Assembly: GCA_038106445.1 (NCBI GenBank)
Contig: JAYODU010000001.1
Location: forward strand, 248,001-312,000
Reading direction: 5' to 3'
Source: Pseudemcibacter sp038106445
GTDB lineage: Bacteria; Pseudomonadota; Alphaproteobacteria; Sphingomonadales; Emcibacteraceae
DNA length: 64,000 bases
Shown here: one piece after another, positions 54,602-63,482 of the stretch
Position numbering within the stretch: position 1 is the stretch's first letter
How the letters are laid out: the number at the start of each line of letters is the position of its first letter
Program-made: the position numbers and the translations under genes
The notes under the pieces: generated by a model
The model's database searches: none
What the model was told of the DNA's origin: nothing
Seen by the model: the letters and a program-made list of their open reading frames with translations, nothing else

Positions 54602-55837
54602 TTAGTTCGATTTTACCTTTTCCAACTGTGCCAAATACCAGTCATAAAGTTTATCCAGTAGATATTCCATATCCGAAAGCGGGCCGGGGGCATATTTTTT
54701 GCTGTTAATACCTTTTTGATTATCAACAATGATTCTTTCATCCGCCAGCGTTGTTACGTTCCAAAGCCAGGTCAGTTTTTCCAAATCATAATCTGTGCCT
54801 TCTTCGGCATCACCACGAACAAGCCAATATTGATCACAGACAGATGATTGGTGACCTGTTGGCCTAAAGACATAAACAAGCGCGTGATCATTATAAATAA
54901 GGAAATGCGTGAGGAACCCGATATTCATGTCAGATCCGCCGTGATCATACCCTTTCAGGTTTCCAAGAAGCGGGGCAACGGGCTCGCCGTCCTTGCTTCC
55001 CGTTTTATATTTTTCATAAAGCGCATAGCGGCCATACGTAAATTGCTCCTGACCTTCTTCCTGTTTTCCATATTGCTGGTCACACACAATATTTTTAACG
55101 CCGCACGCTTCCATGCGTGATTCCATTGGTTTTTGCAGTTCATCAAATTTTTCTGGGACAACCTTTAACGTATGGCTTAAGGAATATTCTGGATGTGAGG
55201 GAGCACAGTGATAGCATTCCTGATAATTTTCAAGTGTGACTTTCCAGTTCGCTGCGATAGGATATGTTTTATGCGCGGCGATTTTCATATTTTCAAAATC
55301 ATACATTTCCATAACGTCTGCAAGATCACTTTTGGCGTTTGAAAGTGATGTCGGGTTTTCACTGAAATTGATAAAAATCATGCCACCTATCAGATCCAGA
55401 TTGCAACTGTGCAGCTGAATATCATTCTTATTAAAATTATCCGGCATGCCGCGTGCCGCAATCAGCTTTCCATCCAGATCATAGCCCCATGCGTGATAAG
55501 GGCAGACAAGCTTTTTGGTATTTCCGGATTGTTCCTTGCATATATGTGAGCCCCTGTGCAAGCAGACATTATAAAAGGCGTTGATGGAGCCATCATCGCT
55601 GCGAATGATGATCGCGCTTTCTTCAAGAAGGTTGAAAAGGAAATAATCTCCAGGATTGGGAATTTGGCTGGCATGCCCGGCAAATATCCAGGTGTTAAAA
55701 ATGATTGCTTTTTTTTCCAGCTCAAAAATTTCCGGATCTTTGTAATAGGATTGGGGTAGTGACCAGCCTTTTTTACTGCCGTCAATTCTTAAATTGTCAT
55801 TTCCTGTTTCAATTACTCTTTTTCTAAACTGGCTCAA
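54602..55837 (-). CDS. Rieske ring-hydroxylating oxygenase alpha subunit
   Basis: A 411-residue oxygenase. The Rieske centre is CLHRGSH and CPYHAWGY; the mononuclear iron site includes NYQECYHCAPSH near residue 195. TTG 55837 has GGAGA upstream and follows the mmsA stop by 2 nt. The reading frame continues 57 nt further into mmsA. No reductase is adjacent. Pairing with mmsA suggests oxidative breakdown of an amino or acyl compound, not necessarily aromatic. Confidence 0.88.
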   Translation of the reverse strand: MSQFRKRVIETGNDNLRIDGSKKGWSLPQSYYKDPEIFELEKKAIIFNTWIFAGHASQIPNPGDYFLFNLLEESAIIIRSDDGSINAFYNVCLHRGSHICKEQSGNTKKLVCPYHAWGYDLDGKLIAARGMPDNFNKNDIQLHSCNLDLIGGMIFINFSENPTSLSNAKSDLADVMEMYDFENMKIAAHKTYPIAANWKVTLENYQECYHCAPSHPEYSLSHTLKVVPEKFDELQKPMESRMEACGVKNIVCDQQYGKQEEGQEQFTYGRYALYEKYKTGSKDGEPVAPLLGNLKGYDHGGSDMNIGFLTHFLIYNDHALVYVFRPTGHQSSVCDQYWLVRGDAEEGTDYDLEKLTWLWNVTTLADERIIVDNQKGINSKKYAPGPLSDMEYLLDKLYDWYLAQLEKVKSN

Positions 55838-55839
55838 CG

Positions 55840-57342
55840 TTACTCTCCTATCGGAAAACTCAAATTTGCACCGGCCATAATACTTGTTGGCCATCTCATG
55901 GTTACTGTTTTGATTTTTGTCCAGAAACGGACGCCTTCAGGGCCATACATATGATGATCGCCGAAAATGGACCTTTTCCATCCACCAAAGCTATGATGGG
56001 CAAGGGGAACAGGCAACGGAACATTGACACCAACCATGCCGATCTTGATTTTTTTGGCAAAATTTCTGGCGATATCGCCATCACGCGTAAAGATGCAGGT
56101 TCCATTCCCATATTCATGATTTTGAACCAGATTAACGGCTTCCTCGTAATTTTTTGCCCGTACAACAACCAAAACGGGACCAAAAATTTCCTGTTTATAA
56201 ACCGACATTTCCTTTGTTACATAATCAAGTAGTGTGGGACCACAAAAATACCCGTTTTCAAATCCTTGAGGCGCTTGAAAATCACGCCCGTCCATAACAA
56301 CTTTTGCACCCTGGGCTTCGCCTTCGGAAATCAACCCCTGGACACGTGCGTTATGCTCTTTTGTAATAAGCGGCCCCATTTCATTTTCTTTATCCATACC
56401 ATTACCGACCTTAATCTGCCCGGCCCGTTCGGTAATGGATGAAACCAGTTTATCAGCGACATCATCACCAACAGCAACAGCAACCGATAGCGCCATACAG
56501 CGTTCACCTGCGGAACCATATGCTGCACCGATCATCGCATCGACCGCCTGATCAAGATCTGCATCAGGCATTATGATCGCATGGTTCTTCGCGCCGCCCA
56601 ATGCCTGAACGCGTTTGTTATGGGATGTTCCAGTGTGGTAAATATATTCTGCAACCTGTGTTGAGCCAACAAAACTGACGGCTGCAATATCTTCATGTTT
56701 AAGAAGATGATCAACGGCAACCTTGTCACCATGCACCACGTTAAATACACCGTCCGGAAGGCCGGCTTCCTTGAATAAACGGGCAAGAATATTTGCGGCC
56801 GAGGGATCACGTTCGGAAGGTTTAAGGATAAATGTATTGCCACACGCGATCGCAAGTGGAATTGTCCATAAAGGAACCATTGCGGGGAAATTAAACGGCG
56901 TAATGGAACACACAACACCAAGCGGTTGCCGTGTGTTATAGCAGTCAATGCCGGGTCCGACCTGTTCGGAAAATTCGCCTTTGAGCATTTCCGGCATACC
57001 ACAAGCATTTTCAACAATTTCAAATCCACGGGTAAGTTCACCCATGGCGTCATCCCAGACTTTGCCATGTTCCCTGACAATGGCGGCGCATAATTCTTCC
57101 CTATTTGCTTCAAGAAGGTCACGGAATTTAAACAGAATAGCGACGCGTTTCATTAATGCAGTATCAGACCAGCTTAAAAAGGCTCTTGTGGCCGCTTCAA
57201 CTGCAGCATCAACATCTGCTGTGCTAGCAAGACCTACTTCACCCTGCTGCTCACCTGTCGCGGGGTTAAAAATGGGTGCTGTGCGGTTGCCGCTTGCAGT
57301 TATTGTTTTACCGTTAATAAAATGGTCGACTTTATACATCAT
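55840..57342 (-). CDS. mmsA: CoA-acylating methylmalonate-semialdehyde dehydrogenase
   Basis: A 500-residue aldehyde dehydrogenase. The catalytic Cys is in GSAGERCMALSVAVAVG near residue 285, NAD site FVGSTQVAEYIY, and characteristic MmsA motifs ITPFNFPAMVPLW and FGGWKRSIFGDHHMYGPEGVRFWT. It turns methylmalonate semialdehyde (Val, thymine) or malonate semialdehyde into propionyl- or acetyl-CoA. It is upstream of the Rieske gene. Confidence 0.93.
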   Translation of the reverse strand: MMYKVDHFINGKTITASGNRTAPIFNPATGEQQGEVGLASTADVDAAVEAATRAFLSWSDTALMKRVAILFKFRDLLEANREELCAAIVREHGKVWDDAMGELTRGFEIVENACGMPEMLKGEFSEQVGPGIDCYNTRQPLGVVCSITPFNFPAMVPLWTIPLAIACGNTFILKPSERDPSAANILARLFKEAGLPDGVFNVVHGDKVAVDHLLKHEDIAAVSFVGSTQVAEYIYHTGTSHNKRVQALGGAKNHAIIMPDADLDQAVDAMIGAAYGSAGERCMALSVAVAVGDDVADKLVSSITERAGQIKVGNGMDKENEMGPLITKEHNARVQGLISEGEAQGAKVVMDGRDFQAPQGFENGYFCGPTLLDYVTKEMSVYKQEIFGPVLVVVRAKNYEEAVNLVQNHEYGNGTCIFTRDGDIARNFAKKIKIGMVGVNVPLPVPLAHHSFGGWKRSIFGDHHMYGPEGVRFWTKIKTVTMRWPTSIMAGANLSFPIGE

Positions 57343-57597
57343 ATTTCTCTTTATTTATTCTATAGCAGATTTGCTGTTCTAATCAACACAGCAGTATGCC
57401 ATTATTATACGTTCTTACACCAATATCATGTTCATCCACTTTTAGGAATAGATCAAATAACGAACAAGAAAAAGAGCCACATTCAGGAGGCTTTTTCTTT
57501 ATTCTTTTCCTTGTTTATTGAAGTTTTTTTCGGAATTGATACAGTAAAAATCGGAATGATAAGGAAATATCAAAATATAGATTTCAAAGAGTAGATT
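57343..57597. other. AT-rich intergenic region with one hairpin
   Basis: The space between mmsA and the PepSY gene contains AAAGAGCC/GGCTTTTT (57471-57496, 10-base loop). It could end a transcript on either strand; neither neighbour obviously runs into it. No gene supported. Confidence 0.4.
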
Positions 57598-58140
57598 ATG
57601 AATTACAATAAATTAAACCGCACAATCCACAATTGGCTATCAATTTTTATTGCCTTGCCGGTTTTGTTGCTCATTATATCGGGGTTATTCTTGCAGTTAA
57701 AAAAGGATGTTGACTGGATACAACCACCGAGCGTTCGCGGGGAAAGTGCGGACACACCAACAGTTTCACATGATGACCTGTTAAGAGCAGCAACGAGCGT
57801 GCCGGAGACAGCCGGACTTAAATGGTCCGAATTTGAACGCATCGACTATAAAGCTGATCGGGGCACGGTGAAATTTATTACTTTTGAAGGCTGGGAGGTT
57901 CAGGTAGATACCACTAATGGTTCTGTTCTTTCTGTTGCGTTACGACAATCCGATTTTCTGGAAAAACTTCATGATGGCTCCTATTTTGGTGATTTCGTGA
58001 AATATTATATTACACTTCCAACAGGTATTGTTCTGTTTATTCTCTGGGTCACCGGGCTTTGGATGTTCTTTTATCCCTATGTCAAAAAAGCAGCCAACAA
58101 AAAAAATAAACAATTAAAGACCCAGGCTCAGAAGTCATAA
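57598..58140 (+). CDS. PepSY-associated membrane protein
   Basis: A 180-residue protein with an N-terminal helix (WLSIFIALPVLLLIISGLFLQ), an outer domain of about 80 residues, and a C-terminal helix (IVLFILWVTGLWMFFYPYV). This is the layout of PepSY-associated transmembrane proteins, linked to reductases and haem or iron handling. It is followed after 1 nt by an amidohydrolase gene. Confidence 0.85.
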   Translation: MNYNKLNRTIHNWLSIFIALPVLLLIISGLFLQLKKDVDWIQPPSVRGESADTPTVSHDDLLRAATSVPETAGLKWSEFERIDYKADRGTVKFITFEGWEVQVDTTNGSVLSVALRQSDFLEKLHDGSYFGDFVKYYITLPTGIVLFILWVTGLWMFFYPYVKKAANKKNKQLKTQAQKS

Positions 58141-58141
58141 A

Positions 58142-59131
58142 ATGGCGATTGATTTTCACGCTCATTTTATCGCACCCGGGCTCATGCAGATGCTTCTGGA
58201 ACGACATGACAATCCGCGCATAAGTCATGTACAGGATGGCAACATGCTATATCATATGCCGATCAGTACTTTACCTTACTCGGATGCGTATTATGATATG
58301 GAAAAGCGCATAGAATATCTTGATGAAGTCGGTATAGATGCGCAGGTACTATCCCTGCCAGGGCTTCTTGGAATTGATTATTTGCCGCTGGATCAATCAT
58401 TATCCATGATCAGGATTTCCAATGACTTTCTCGCAAAGCAGGCGATTAAATATAAGGGACGCATATACGCACTTGCGGCTTTGCCGCTTGCCGATAAGGA
58501 TGCCACGCTGGCAGAATTAAAAAGAGCGGTCGAAGATATGGATATGATTGGCGCGATACTGCCGAATAATTCATTTTTAACACTTGATTATGCCAACGAA
58601 TTAAAATCGTTATTTGAATATGGAAATAGAAACAGGCTTCATTTCTTTGTCCATCCGGGCTGGCGCCATGATGAGTATCCAGTGACAGACCGTCGGCCAA
58701 AGGATCCCGATGAATTATTAATTGCCCGTGGGGCGCTTGGGGTACAGCATGATGTTGCGCATGCAATGATAACATTTTTATATACCAACTTTCTTGATCA
58801 ATATCCTGATCTGACGGTACATGTGGCTAACCTTGGCGGGACATTTCCGATGGTCGTTGAACGTATGCATCATACAGTGGAAGCGCGCTTTCCTGACGCA
58901 AAAATGCCACCTTCAAGGAAAGAAAATCTTTATGTTGATACGTCTTCCCTTGGGCCAAGGGCGATAGAACTTGCAGCAGAAATCTATGGAGCTGACCGTC
59001 TTCTGGTCGGGACAGACACACCAATTTTTTCTGCTGATACAGGACTAAATTCAATAAAAAATACAACCCTGATGGATAGCCAAAAGCAGCTTGTTTTAAA
59101 AGAAAATGCTGCGAAAATTCTTTCACGATAA
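58142..59131 (+). CDS. Amidohydrolase family protein (ACMSD-like)
   Basis: A 329-residue metal-dependent hydrolase or decarboxylase. Metal ligands are in FHAHF (residues 5-9), HPGW near 178, and a late Asp in LLVGTDTP. This is the Amidohydro_2 fold, shared by aminocarboxymuconate semialdehyde and related decarboxylases. The substrate is unknown. Co-transcription with PepSY gene is likely. Confidence 0.87.
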   Translation: MAIDFHAHFIAPGLMQMLLERHDNPRISHVQDGNMLYHMPISTLPYSDAYYDMEKRIEYLDEVGIDAQVLSLPGLLGIDYLPLDQSLSMIRISNDFLAKQAIKYKGRIYALAALPLADKDATLAELKRAVEDMDMIGAILPNNSFLTLDYANELKSLFEYGNRNRLHFFVHPGWRHDEYPVTDRRPKDPDELLIARGALGVQHDVAHAMITFLYTNFLDQYPDLTVHVANLGGTFPMVVERMHHTVEARFPDAKMPPSRKENLYVDTSSLGPRAIELAAEIYGADRLLVGTDTPIFSADTGLNSIKNTTLMDSQKQLVLKENAAKILSR

Positions 59132-59250
59132 CGTGTGTTGCATGTGAACGGGCAAAAATGATAATTTTTTATTATTAAGTAACCGACTATTTGTGTGCGC
59201 ATAACAGGTGAATAATTTGACCAAACTTTTGAAAAATATTACCACTTTTT

Positions 59251-60216
59251 TTGTTTTTTTTGCTTATTTCCTGTAAGCAGATGCCAATTTCACCTGAAAT
59301 GGCATTATTTGTCCGTGAGAATCTGGGAGATACCAGCAATTATTTTGTCAAGGTTAGTGAACTGTCACGTTCAATTTTCGACAAAAATAAACTGGGTCTC
59401 GTATATGATCCGCTAGCCACATATTCCGCCCGTGGTGCATTTGAGAATTATATGGGTAATTGTCTTTCTTTCAGTTTTCTTTATTACTCGCTTGCAAAAG
59501 AAATTGGCTTAAGAGTGCAATTTCAGGAAGTTCATATTTTGCCGCAGTGGGATTTAAGTGAAGAGGAGCTGTTTGTTGATAGCAAACATGTGAATGTTAG
59601 GGTAAATGCTGCTGGGGATAGGGATCTGGTAGTTGATATTGATGCAGTCTCACCTGACCGGCAAATTGATTATACGATCCTTGATGAAGAATATGCTGTC
59701 TCGCTTTATTATGGTAATAAAGGCGCAGAATTTCTTATGGAAGATAATATTCAGGAAGCATTCCGATATTTTGTTAAGGCAATAAGACTTGATTATAATA
59801 ATTCAGCGCATTGGACTAATCTTGGTGTTCTTTACCGCCGTGCAGGTTATGACGAGCTGGCAGAAAGGGCATATTATATAGCACTTGATTTTAATGAAGA
59901 TGATAATGCGGCGCTTAGCAATCTTGCACATTTATACCGTCAGGCAGGGGATCATGAACGGGCCGATTATTTCAGCGACCTGGTTAAAAAATACCACGAA
60001 GATAATCCATATTATTTTTATTACGAAGCCAAGGATGCAATCAAGGAAGGTAATTATAAAAACGCCCTTAACAATATAAATAAAGCGATTGGCAAAAATG
60101 AAAATATTTCACTTTTCTATAAGGTCAAAAGCGACATTCTTAATGAACTTGGACAAACGTCTGCAGCGAGTAGGGCTTTGCGGAAAGCCCAAACAGTCAG
60201 TACCGATACATTTTAA
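59251..60216 (+). CDS. TPR protein with transglutaminase-like domain; lipoprotein signal out of frame
   Basis: The reading frame encodes a transglutaminase-like core (GNCLSFSFLY with Cys, KHVNVRV with His, VDIDAV with Asp; residues about 70-140) followed by TPR repeats to the end. At the start, LLISC looks like a lipobox but no proper start lies before it. A TTG at 59217 with AGGTGA upstream opens a good signal peptide (MTKLLKNITTFFVFF) in another frame, stopping at TAA 59274-59276. Removing one T from the T8 run joins both parts. The gene as read is probably off or relies on ATG 59281, TTG 59251 or slippage. Function unknown. Confidence 0.7.
   Translation: MFFLLISCKQMPISPEMALFVRENLGDTSNYFVKVSELSRSIFDKNKLGLVYDPLATYSARGAFENYMGNCLSFSFLYYSLAKEIGLRVQFQEVHILPQWDLSEEELFVDSKHVNVRVNAAGDRDLVVDIDAVSPDRQIDYTILDEEYAVSLYYGNKGAEFLMEDNIQEAFRYFVKAIRLDYNNSAHWTNLGVLYRRAGYDELAERAYYIALDFNEDDNAALSNLAHLYRQAGDHERADYFSDLVKKYHEDNPYYFYYEAKDAIKEGNYKNALNNINKAIGKNENISLFYKVKSDILNELGQTSAASRALRKAQTVSTDTF
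59254..59261 (+). repeat. T8 tract at the frame break of a lipoprotein signal
   Basis: T7-G-T8 at 59246-59261 falls inside the signal sequence of the gene above. Loss of one T in either run restores the frame. Runs of this length can vary in number or cause RNA polymerase slippage. Confidence 0.6.
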
Positions 60217-60217
60217 T

Positions 60218-62158
60218 TTATTTCATTCTGTTATTGATGAGATCATTTACGACGGAAGGGTCAGCGAGTGTTGAAGTATCCCCGAGGTTTTTGTAGTCGT
60301 CTTCGGCTATTTTTCTTAAGATCCGTCTCATGATTTTCCCGGACCGTGTTTTGGGAAGACCCGGTGTAAACTGAATATGATCCGGTGTTGCAATGGGGCC
60401 AATTTCCTTTCGTACCCACTGCACCAGTTCCTTCCTGAGCTCTTCCCCCGGCTCATGTCCCGCCATCAGTGTCACATAGGCATATATGCCCTGTCCCTTG
60501 ATATTATGGGGAAAGCCCACAACCGCAGCCTCCGCCACATCATCATGGGCCACTAGCGCACTTTCAACCTCCGCTGTACCCATGCGGTGACCGGAAACAT
60601 TAATCACATCATCAACACGTCCGGTAATCCAGTAATAACCATCCTTATCACGGCGACAGCCATCACCGGTAAAATACTTGCCCTCATAGGTGGAGAAATA
60701 GGTCTGGATGAAGCGCTCATGATCCCCGTAAACAGTTCTCATCTGTCCCGGCCAGCTATCCGCAATGCATAAATTACCGGAAGCAGCCCCCTCAAGTATT
60801 TTCCCGTCCCCATCCACCAGTACTGGTCTGATGCCAAAGAACGGCCGCGTGGCAGAACCCGGCTTAAGTGCAGTAGCACCGGGAAGGGGTGTAATCAGAA
60901 TGCCCCCCGTTTCCGTCTGCCACCAGGTATCAACAATCGGACAGCGTCCATCACCAACAATATGATAATACCATTCCCATGCTTCAGGGTTGATCGGCTC
61001 CCCGACACTGCCCAGAATGCGAAGGGAACTCCTGTCACATTTCTTCACAAACTCGTCCCCCGCCCCCATCAGGGCACGGATCGCCGTCGGGGCGGTGTAG
61101 AATATATTGACCTTGTGCTTCTCGCAGACCTGCCAGAAGCGTGACGCATCGGGATAATTGGGAACCCCTTCAAACACAAGTGTCGTGGCCCCGTTGGCCA
61201 GGGGACCATAGACAATATAGCTGTGTCCCGTCACCCAGCCCACATCAGCCGTGCACCAGTAGATATCACCGTCATGATAGTCAAAGACATATTCATGGGT
61301 CAGGCTGGCATAAACCAGATAACCCCCTGTTGTATGGAGTACTCCCTTGGGTTTTCCGGTAGAGCCGGACGTATAAAGGATAAACAGCGGGTCTTCCGCA
61401 TTCATTTCTTCTGCCGGGCAGTCAGCGGGAACGTCCTGTGCCGCTTCCCGGTACCAGACATCACGTCCTTCCTTAAAGTCGATATTGCCACCTGTTGCCC
61501 TGATAACAATAACCGTGGAAACATTGGTGTCCGGGTTTTCCAGTGCCTTGTCCACATTGCGTTTAAGCGGGATGGGTTTTGCGCCACGAACACCTTCATC
61601 AGCCGTGATCACCATATGGCTGTCGCAGTCTATAATACGTCCTGCAAGCGCATCTGGTGAAAAGCCGCCAAAGACAATTGAATGAACCGCACCAATCCGG
61701 GCGCAGGCCAGCATGGCATAAACCGCTTCCGGGATCATCGGCATGTAAAGAGTGATACGGTCCCCTTTCTTTGCACCACGCATCTTTAGCACATTGGCAA
61801 AGCGGCACACTTCCCCGTAAAGCTCCCGGTAGCTGATATGACGGGAAACCGTCGGATCATCCCCCTCAAAGATGATCGCCGTCTGATCACCACGTGTTTC
61901 AAGATGACGGTCAACACAGTTCACACAGGCATTAAGGGTTCCATCATGATACCATCTTATATGAAGATCATCTTTCGCATAGGAAACATCCCTGACCTGT
62001 GTATAAGGCCGTATCCAGTCAAGACGCGCACCCATATCAGACCAGAAACCTTCCGGATCCGATAAAGAACGACCATAAAGATCAAGATAACCTTCATTGT
62101 CAATTAACACATGTGCTGATACAGCAGCAGAGACAGGATGTATTATTTCTTCCGACAT
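60218..62158 (-). CDS. acs: Acetyl-CoA synthetase
   Basis: A 646-residue AMP-forming synthetase. The ATP motif is YTSGSTGKPKG, the adenylation core TWWQTETGG, the hinge region YWITGRVDDVINVSGHRMG, and the regulatory Lys lies in PKTRSGKIMRRILRK. It makes acetyl-CoA from acetate through acetyl-AMP; acetylation of that Lys commonly controls the enzyme. AAGGA precedes the start. It is convergent with the TPR gene, 1 nt apart. Confidence 0.95.
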   Translation of the reverse strand: MSEEIIHPVSAAVSAHVLIDNEGYLDLYGRSLSDPEGFWSDMGARLDWIRPYTQVRDVSYAKDDLHIRWYHDGTLNACVNCVDRHLETRGDQTAIIFEGDDPTVSRHISYRELYGEVCRFANVLKMRGAKKGDRITLYMPMIPEAVYAMLACARIGAVHSIVFGGFSPDALAGRIIDCDSHMVITADEGVRGAKPIPLKRNVDKALENPDTNVSTVIVIRATGGNIDFKEGRDVWYREAAQDVPADCPAEEMNAEDPLFILYTSGSTGKPKGVLHTTGGYLVYASLTHEYVFDYHDGDIYWCTADVGWVTGHSYIVYGPLANGATTLVFEGVPNYPDASRFWQVCEKHKVNIFYTAPTAIRALMGAGDEFVKKCDRSSLRILGSVGEPINPEAWEWYYHIVGDGRCPIVDTWWQTETGGILITPLPGATALKPGSATRPFFGIRPVLVDGDGKILEGAASGNLCIADSWPGQMRTVYGDHERFIQTYFSTYEGKYFTGDGCRRDKDGYYWITGRVDDVINVSGHRMGTAEVESALVAHDDVAEAAVVGFPHNIKGQGIYAYVTLMAGHEPGEELRKELVQWVRKEIGPIATPDHIQFTPGLPKTRSGKIMRRILRKIAEDDYKNLGDTSTLADPSVVNDLINNRMK

Positions 62159-62216
62159 ATTGGTCCTTATTCTTTGATGTGTTCTGTTGGATGTTAATAA
62201 GTCGACTTTGAAATGT

Positions 62217-63401
62217 CTATTTTTTTGAAAGCATACGAATAATAAATCTTGCTGGATGTAAGGCGTTGCATATTACGTTATTGAAAGGAGGGTTATCTCC
62301 GTTCAATATATTTGCTAAATATTTACCCAGAATGGGTGCATGAACAAAACCCCTTGAGCCATAGCCGACATTCATAAATAAATTGTTGTGATATGGTGCA
62401 TCATTATATTTTTTATACCTGGATCCGTGCCGGAGTGCTTCATAATCACTCATGTAAAGGTCATAATCCGGTACCGGGCCGCAAAGGGGCAAATGATCGG
62501 ATGACATGGCGCGACCGGCTTTTCTGCCACCCATAATTTTTGGATTTTTAAACTGATATGGTGAGTTACTTATATTTTCGGCATGTGCTTTTGCGGTTAT
62601 GGTCGGGTTAAAGCCTTTTTCGAAAGTCGCCCCGCAAATATGCGCACTACCAAATTCGGTGTTAATCACAGGCGATACATACCCGTCAGAAACAAGTATA
62701 TGATTTTCCGTAAATGCCGGTGCAACATATGTTATCTGGCCATATAACTGTTTTAAAGAAAAGGTTTGTGTCTGCTTAAAATTGCTAATATCTGCTGCAT
62801 TTGTAAAAATTATCGCATCAGCTTCTAAAATTTTATTGCCGCAATGGTTCAACAACATCCATTCATTGGCTGAATTTTTGATAATTTCCGTTACTGTCTG
62901 CCCCCCGATAAAATCACTATCAATTAATTTTCTAAGGGCAGAAGGGATAACATATCCGCCAGAAGGAAATATAAGCCTGTTTTCCTGCTTATAGAGTATA
63001 TTTTCTTGATAGTAGTGGGTAATTCTTGAAAATCTGTCCAATTCTTCACTGTTTTTAGCACTTTTAAATAGAATACTTGGATGAAAAATATTTTCACCCA
63101 ACGACGCATAAAATCTTAGAGCATATTGATAAGCGTCGAGAAAATATGAACCTTCAACGCTTTCTCCTGCGCTAACAGAGGGTTCAAGAATTGCAACAGG
63201 ATTACCGGATGCCTGTGATAAAGGAAAATCATTTTTATCAATTATAGTTACCTTAAACCCTGCTTTCTTGAGGTGAATATAACAGCATATTCCGGCTATT
63301 CCTGCACCTATTATAACGATGCTGGATTTTTCGTTTAAAGCGGGTGGTATTTTAAACCAGGGTTTATTAGTCATTTTATCATTCATTGATTTGGAGAACA
63401 T
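62217..63401 (-). CDS. Stand-alone MnmC oxidase domain (FAD-dependent)
   Basis: A 394-residue FAD oxidoreductase. The nucleotide site is VIIGAGIAGICCYIHLKKAG near residue 30, followed by QASGNPVAILEPSVSAGES. Its C-terminal SSDHLPLCGPVPDY and GYGSRGFVHAPIL match the oxidase half of E. coli MnmC, which trims cmnm5 from tRNA wobble uridine. The methyltransferase half is missing and no such gene is adjacent. No clear Shine-Dalgarno; the start could be an internal Met (codon 6 or 10). Confidence 0.8.
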   Translation of the reverse strand: MFSKSMNDKMTNKPWFKIPPALNEKSSIVIIGAGIAGICCYIHLKKAGFKVTIIDKNDFPLSQASGNPVAILEPSVSAGESVEGSYFLDAYQYALRFYASLGENIFHPSILFKSAKNSEELDRFSRITHYYQENILYKQENRLIFPSGGYVIPSALRKLIDSDFIGGQTVTEIIKNSANEWMLLNHCGNKILEADAIIFTNAADISNFKQTQTFSLKQLYGQITYVAPAFTENHILVSDGYVSPVINTEFGSAHICGATFEKGFNPTITAKAHAENISNSPYQFKNPKIMGGRKAGRAMSSDHLPLCGPVPDYDLYMSDYEALRHGSRYKKYNDAPYHNNLFMNVGYGSRGFVHAPILGKYLANILNGDNPPFNNVICNALHPARFIIRMLSKK

Positions 63402-63482
63402 AGTAAACTAAGTTATCATTTAAGGCACGGGACAAAATACATTATCAAAATCATAATATTTGTAGGCTCAGGCAAGGACAAA

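Noticed and set aside
57322..57594. 90-codon plus-strand frame before the PepSY gene
   Set aside because: Starts antisense inside mmsA, AT-rich composition, no motif or good start.
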